Source: Salinarimonas chemoclinalis (GTDB lineage Bacteria > Pseudomonadota > Alphaproteobacteria > Rhizobiales > Beijerinckiaceae). Taken from it: 64,000 nucleotides of DNA. This document shows, piece by piece, positions 61,813 through 64,000 of this stretch. A program made the translations under genes and the position numbers. Under the pieces are notes generated by a model, which worked only from the letters and a program-made list of their open reading frames with translations, made no database searches and had not been told where the DNA came from. The stretch is taken from contig NZ_JBGMWH010000004.1 of assembly GCF_041514305.1 (NCBI RefSeq), forward strand, positions 241,046-305,045. The letters are read 5' to 3'. The stretch's first letter is position 1; each line of letters begins with the position of its first letter.

Positions 61813-62528
61813 CGCCGCTCGCCGCACACGACCTCTCTCCCTGGGGCATGTTCCTCGCCGCCGACATCGTCGTGCAGGCGGTGATGGTGGGCCTCGTGGC
61901 GGCCTCCGTCCTGGTCTGGACGATCGCGCTGGTGAAGGGCCTCGAGCTGGCCGGCGCGTCGGCGCGCGCGCGCCGGAGCCTGCGCCTCCTCGAGGACGTG
62001 ACCTCCCTCGAGGAGGCGCAGCGCGCCTTCGCCGGCCGCGGCGGCGTCCCCGCGGCGCTCGTTCGTGCGCTGGCCGAGGAGTGGCGCGAGAGCGAGGGGC
62101 TCGGCCCCCGCCGCGATCCCGCGGGCGTGCGCGAGCGCGCCGCGATCCGCCTCGCACGCCTCGAGAAGGCGGCCTCGCGTCGGCTCGCGGCGGGCACGGG
62201 GCTCCTCGCCATCACCGCCTCGGCCGCCCCCTTCCTGGGCCTGTTCGGCACCGTGTGGGGGATCATGAACGCGTTCATCGGCATCGCGGCGACGCAGACG
62301 ACGAACCTCGCCGTGGTGGCGCCGGGCATCGCCGAGGCGCTGCTCGCCACCGGCGTCGGCCTCGTCGCGGCGATCCCGGCGGCGGTGCTCTACAACGTCT
62401 TCGCCCGCGGCATCGCCGCCTATCGCGGCCTCCTCGGCGACGTCTCCGCCCGGCTCGCCCGCCAGCTCAGCCGCGATCTCGATGCGACCGGCGCCGACGC
62501 GCCGGGCCTGCGCCTCGCCGCGGAGTAG
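61809..62528 (+). CDS. exbB: ExbB/TolQ-family proton channel subunit
   Basis: A protein of 239 residues with three membrane helices: near residue 20-40 (VVQAVMVGLVAASVLVW), near 135 (AAPFLGLFGTVWGIMNAFIGI) and near 175 (AEALLATGVGLVAAIPAAVLYN). The last two are the conserved MotA/ExbB channel helices. It overlaps hutX by ATGA. It energises TonB for the haem receptor. Confidence 0.94.
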   Translation: MTPLAAHDLSPWGMFLAADIVVQAVMVGLVAASVLVWTIALVKGLELAGASARARRSLRLLEDVTSLEEAQRAFAGRGGVPAALVRALAEEWRESEGLGPRRDPAGVRERAAIRLARLEKAASRRLAAGTGLLAITASAAPFLGLFGTVWGIMNAFIGIAATQTTNLAVVAPGIAEALLATGVGLVAAIPAAVLYNVFARGIAAYRGLLGDVSARLARQLSRDLDATGADAPGLRLAAE

Positions 62529-62539
62529 GGAGCGCTCCG

Positions 62540-62995
62540 ATGGCCTTCGCCCTGCGCCCGGACGGCGGCGACGAGGACGCGGACGACGCGCTCGCCGAGA
62601 TCAACGTCACGCCCTTCATCGACGTGATCCTCGTCCTCCTCATCGTCTTCATGATCGCGGCCCCGCTCGCCACCGTCTCCGTGCCGGTCGACCTCCCGGC
62701 CTCGACCGCGGCGGCGCAGCCCGCGCCGACGGAGCCCGTCGTGCTGACGCTGGACGCGCAGAGCACGCTCTCGCTCGGCGATGCGCCGATCGCCCGCGCC
62801 GACCTCGCGAGCGCGCTCGACGCCGCCACCACGGGCGACCGCGAGGCGCGGATCTTCCTGCGCGCGGATCAGGGCCTGGAATACCGCGCGCTGATGGATC
62901 TCCTGAACGACCTGCGCGCCGCGGGCTGGCTGCGCGTCGCGCTGGTCGGCCTGGAGCGGCCTTCGGCCGACGCGTCCGGGCCGGGCTCGCCGTGA
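62540..62995 (+). CDS. exbD: ExbD-family biopolymer transport protein
   Basis: A protein of 151 residues with one N-terminal membrane helix, where INVTPFIDVILVLLIVFMI carries the proton-carrying Asp near residue 28. A periplasmic domain follows. It works with ExbB. The stop overlaps the GTG of tonB. Confidence 0.94.
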   Translation: MAFALRPDGGDEDADDALAEINVTPFIDVILVLLIVFMIAAPLATVSVPVDLPASTAAAQPAPTEPVVLTLDAQSTLSLGDAPIARADLASALDAATTGDREARIFLRADQGLEYRALMDLLNDLRAAGWLRVALVGLERPSADASGPGSP

Positions 62996-63888
62996 GGGGG
63001 GTACGGGGCGCGGCGCGGCCGTCGGCCTGGCTCGTGGCGGGGGGCCTCGCCGGCGCGGCGCATGCGGCGCTCGGCCTCGCACTGCTTCCGCAGGTGCCGC
63101 CGCCGCAGCCCGCCGCAGAGCCGGCGGGATTCCTCGCCGTCGAACTCGCGGCGCTGCCGAGCGCGCCCGAGGTCGATCTCGCCGAGCCGGACCCGCCCGC
63201 TCCCGAGGCGATCGCCGGCGACGCGGCCCCCGCGCCGCAGCAGCCCGTCGAGGAAGCGCCGCCGGAGCCGGTCGAGACGCCCCCCGACCCGGCGCCGGAG
63301 CCCCTCCCCGAGCCCGAGCCCGAACCGGCGGAGCCGGAGCCGCTTGAGCCGGAGCCGCCGGAGCCGGAGCCCGTGCCGTTCGCCGCACCGGCGGTCGCGG
63401 CCGCGGCGCCACCCGTCGTTCTCCCGCCACTCCGCCCCGCCGACCTGCCGGAGCCGCCTCCCCCGCGCCCGCGCGTCGCGCGTGCTGCCCCGCCGCCCGC
63501 GAGCCCCGGCCGCGACACGTTCGATTCGGCCCACGCCGCCCCGCGCGCGGCGACGGAACGCGCACGCGCGGCGGCGCCGGAGCCGGCCCGCGCCGCGTCC
63601 GCCACCCCGGCGGAGCGCTCCCGCTGGCAGGCGCGCCTCCTCGCCCATCTCGAGCGCCACAAGCGCTATCCGCCCGCCGCGCGGGCACAGCGCATCGAGG
63701 GCGTCGTGCACGTCACCTTCGGGCTCGACGCGCGCGGGACGGTCACGAGCGCCCGCGTCGCGCGCTCGAGCGGCGCGCCCGCCCTCGACGAGGCGGCGCT
63801 CGCCATGGTCCGGCGCGCCTCCCCCGCCCCCGCACCGCCCGACGGCCCGGTCACCCTGACCGTCCCCGTGCGCTTCGACCTACGGTGA
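62992..63888 (+). CDS. tonB: TonB energy-transducing protein
   Basis: A protein of 298 residues starting with GTG at 62992 (overlap GTGA). One membrane helix near residues 12-32 is followed by a long Pro/Glu region (about residues 70-150, repeats of PEP and EPEP), as needed to span the periplasm, then a C-terminal domain with HLERHKRYPPAARAQRIEGVVHVTFGLDARG, the TonB_C signature. It completes the ExbB-ExbD-TonB complex for haem import. Confidence 0.94.
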   Translation: MRGVRGAARPSAWLVAGGLAGAAHAALGLALLPQVPPPQPAAEPAGFLAVELAALPSAPEVDLAEPDPPAPEAIAGDAAPAPQQPVEEAPPEPVETPPDPAPEPLPEPEPEPAEPEPLEPEPPEPEPVPFAAPAVAAAAPPVVLPPLRPADLPEPPPPRPRVARAAPPPASPGRDTFDSAHAAPRAATERARAAAPEPARAASATPAERSRWQARLLAHLERHKRYPPAARAQRIEGVVHVTFGLDARGTVTSARVARSSGAPALDEAALAMVRRASPAPAPPDGPVTLTVPVRFDLR

Positions 63889-63902
63889 CGGCGCCTCTCA
63901 TG

Positions 63903-63938
63903 TCCTCCCCGGAGGGGAGGAGTCCGCGCGAAGCGCGG
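63903..63938. terminator. Two tandem hairpins after tonB
   Basis: TCCTCCCC/GGGGAGGA (63903-63910 with 63914-63921, loop GGA) and CCGCGC/GCGCGG (63924-63929 with 63933-63938, loop GAA) follow the tonB stop. They may end the haem operon, or form part of a dispersed GC-rich palindromic element that continues to the window edge. Confidence 0.45.
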
Positions 63939-64000
63939 GCGGTGGGGCCGTTCGCCGTCCTGGCGAGCCGCGTCGCCGCCCTTCCCCACCCTCCGGCCTG

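Overview
The window is chromosomal DNA of very high GC content, with dense, tightly coupled operons. Gene content (LivHMGF and TRAP transporters, a HemP/HutX-type haem uptake locus, an alphaproteobacterial Crp/Fnr-type regulator, an IclR-controlled intradiol dioxygenase cluster) points to an alphaproteobacterium, probably Hyphomicrobiales. Genus is not assigned. I see no rRNA, tRNA, CRISPR array, transposase or integrase. Long reading frames opposite or overlapping the genes are artefacts of base composition.

Layout. (1) 1-6590: branched-chain/amide-type ABC transporter (livH partial, livM, livG) in which livF is fused in frame to an amidase, followed by an acyl-CoA synthetase. (2) 6676-10110: HD-domain and VOC proteins, an MscS-like channel, a TerC/Alx-type membrane protein and a small membrane protein. 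(3) 10126-21270: a Gfo/Idh/MocA oxidoreductase, a GntR regulator and an MFS transporter, then eight plus-strand genes (class III aminotransferase, zinc dehydrogenase, GT4 glycosyltransferase, GH13 glucosidase, PfkB kinase, two HAD phosphatases, RbsD/FucU mutarotase). The first seven overlap by ATGA junctions and look like one sugar/amino-polyol pathway. (4) 21280-30047: aldo/keto reductase, then two related LysR regulators flanking a five-gene minus-strand operon (DPPR-synthase-like UbiA enzyme, flippase-like membrane protein, GT4, NAD-dependent epimerase, EEP-family protein) that probably builds a polyprenyl-linked envelope sugar.

(5) 30061-43067: a LOV-like PAS protein without the photoactive cysteine, a Crp-type regulator, a chemoreceptor, an exported amidohydrolase, an IclR regulator with an intradiol dioxygenase, and a divergent operon with a citryl-CoA-lyase-like protein, CaiB CoA-transferase, YciI-like protein, TRAP transporter and FMN reductase. 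Four near-identical palindromes (TTTCGCTCAGCGAAA type) lie in this region and probably mark one regulon. (6) 43079-55599: divergent amino-sugar locus. The minus arm has a ROK regulator, a large PIG-L deacetylase, an EamA exporter and a SIS deaminase/deglycase. The plus arm has a sugar ABC transporter with an argininosuccinate-lyase-like enzyme encoded between its permease and ATPase genes, and a PfkB kinase. The combination suggests uptake and dismantling of an amino-sugar conjugate, possibly linked to a dicarboxylate, and is the best candidate for an undescribed pathway. (7) 55610-63888: a full haem uptake locus, hmuTUV and hemP on the minus strand and TonB-dependent receptor, haem mono-oxygenase-like protein, HutX, ExbB, ExbD and TonB on the plus strand.
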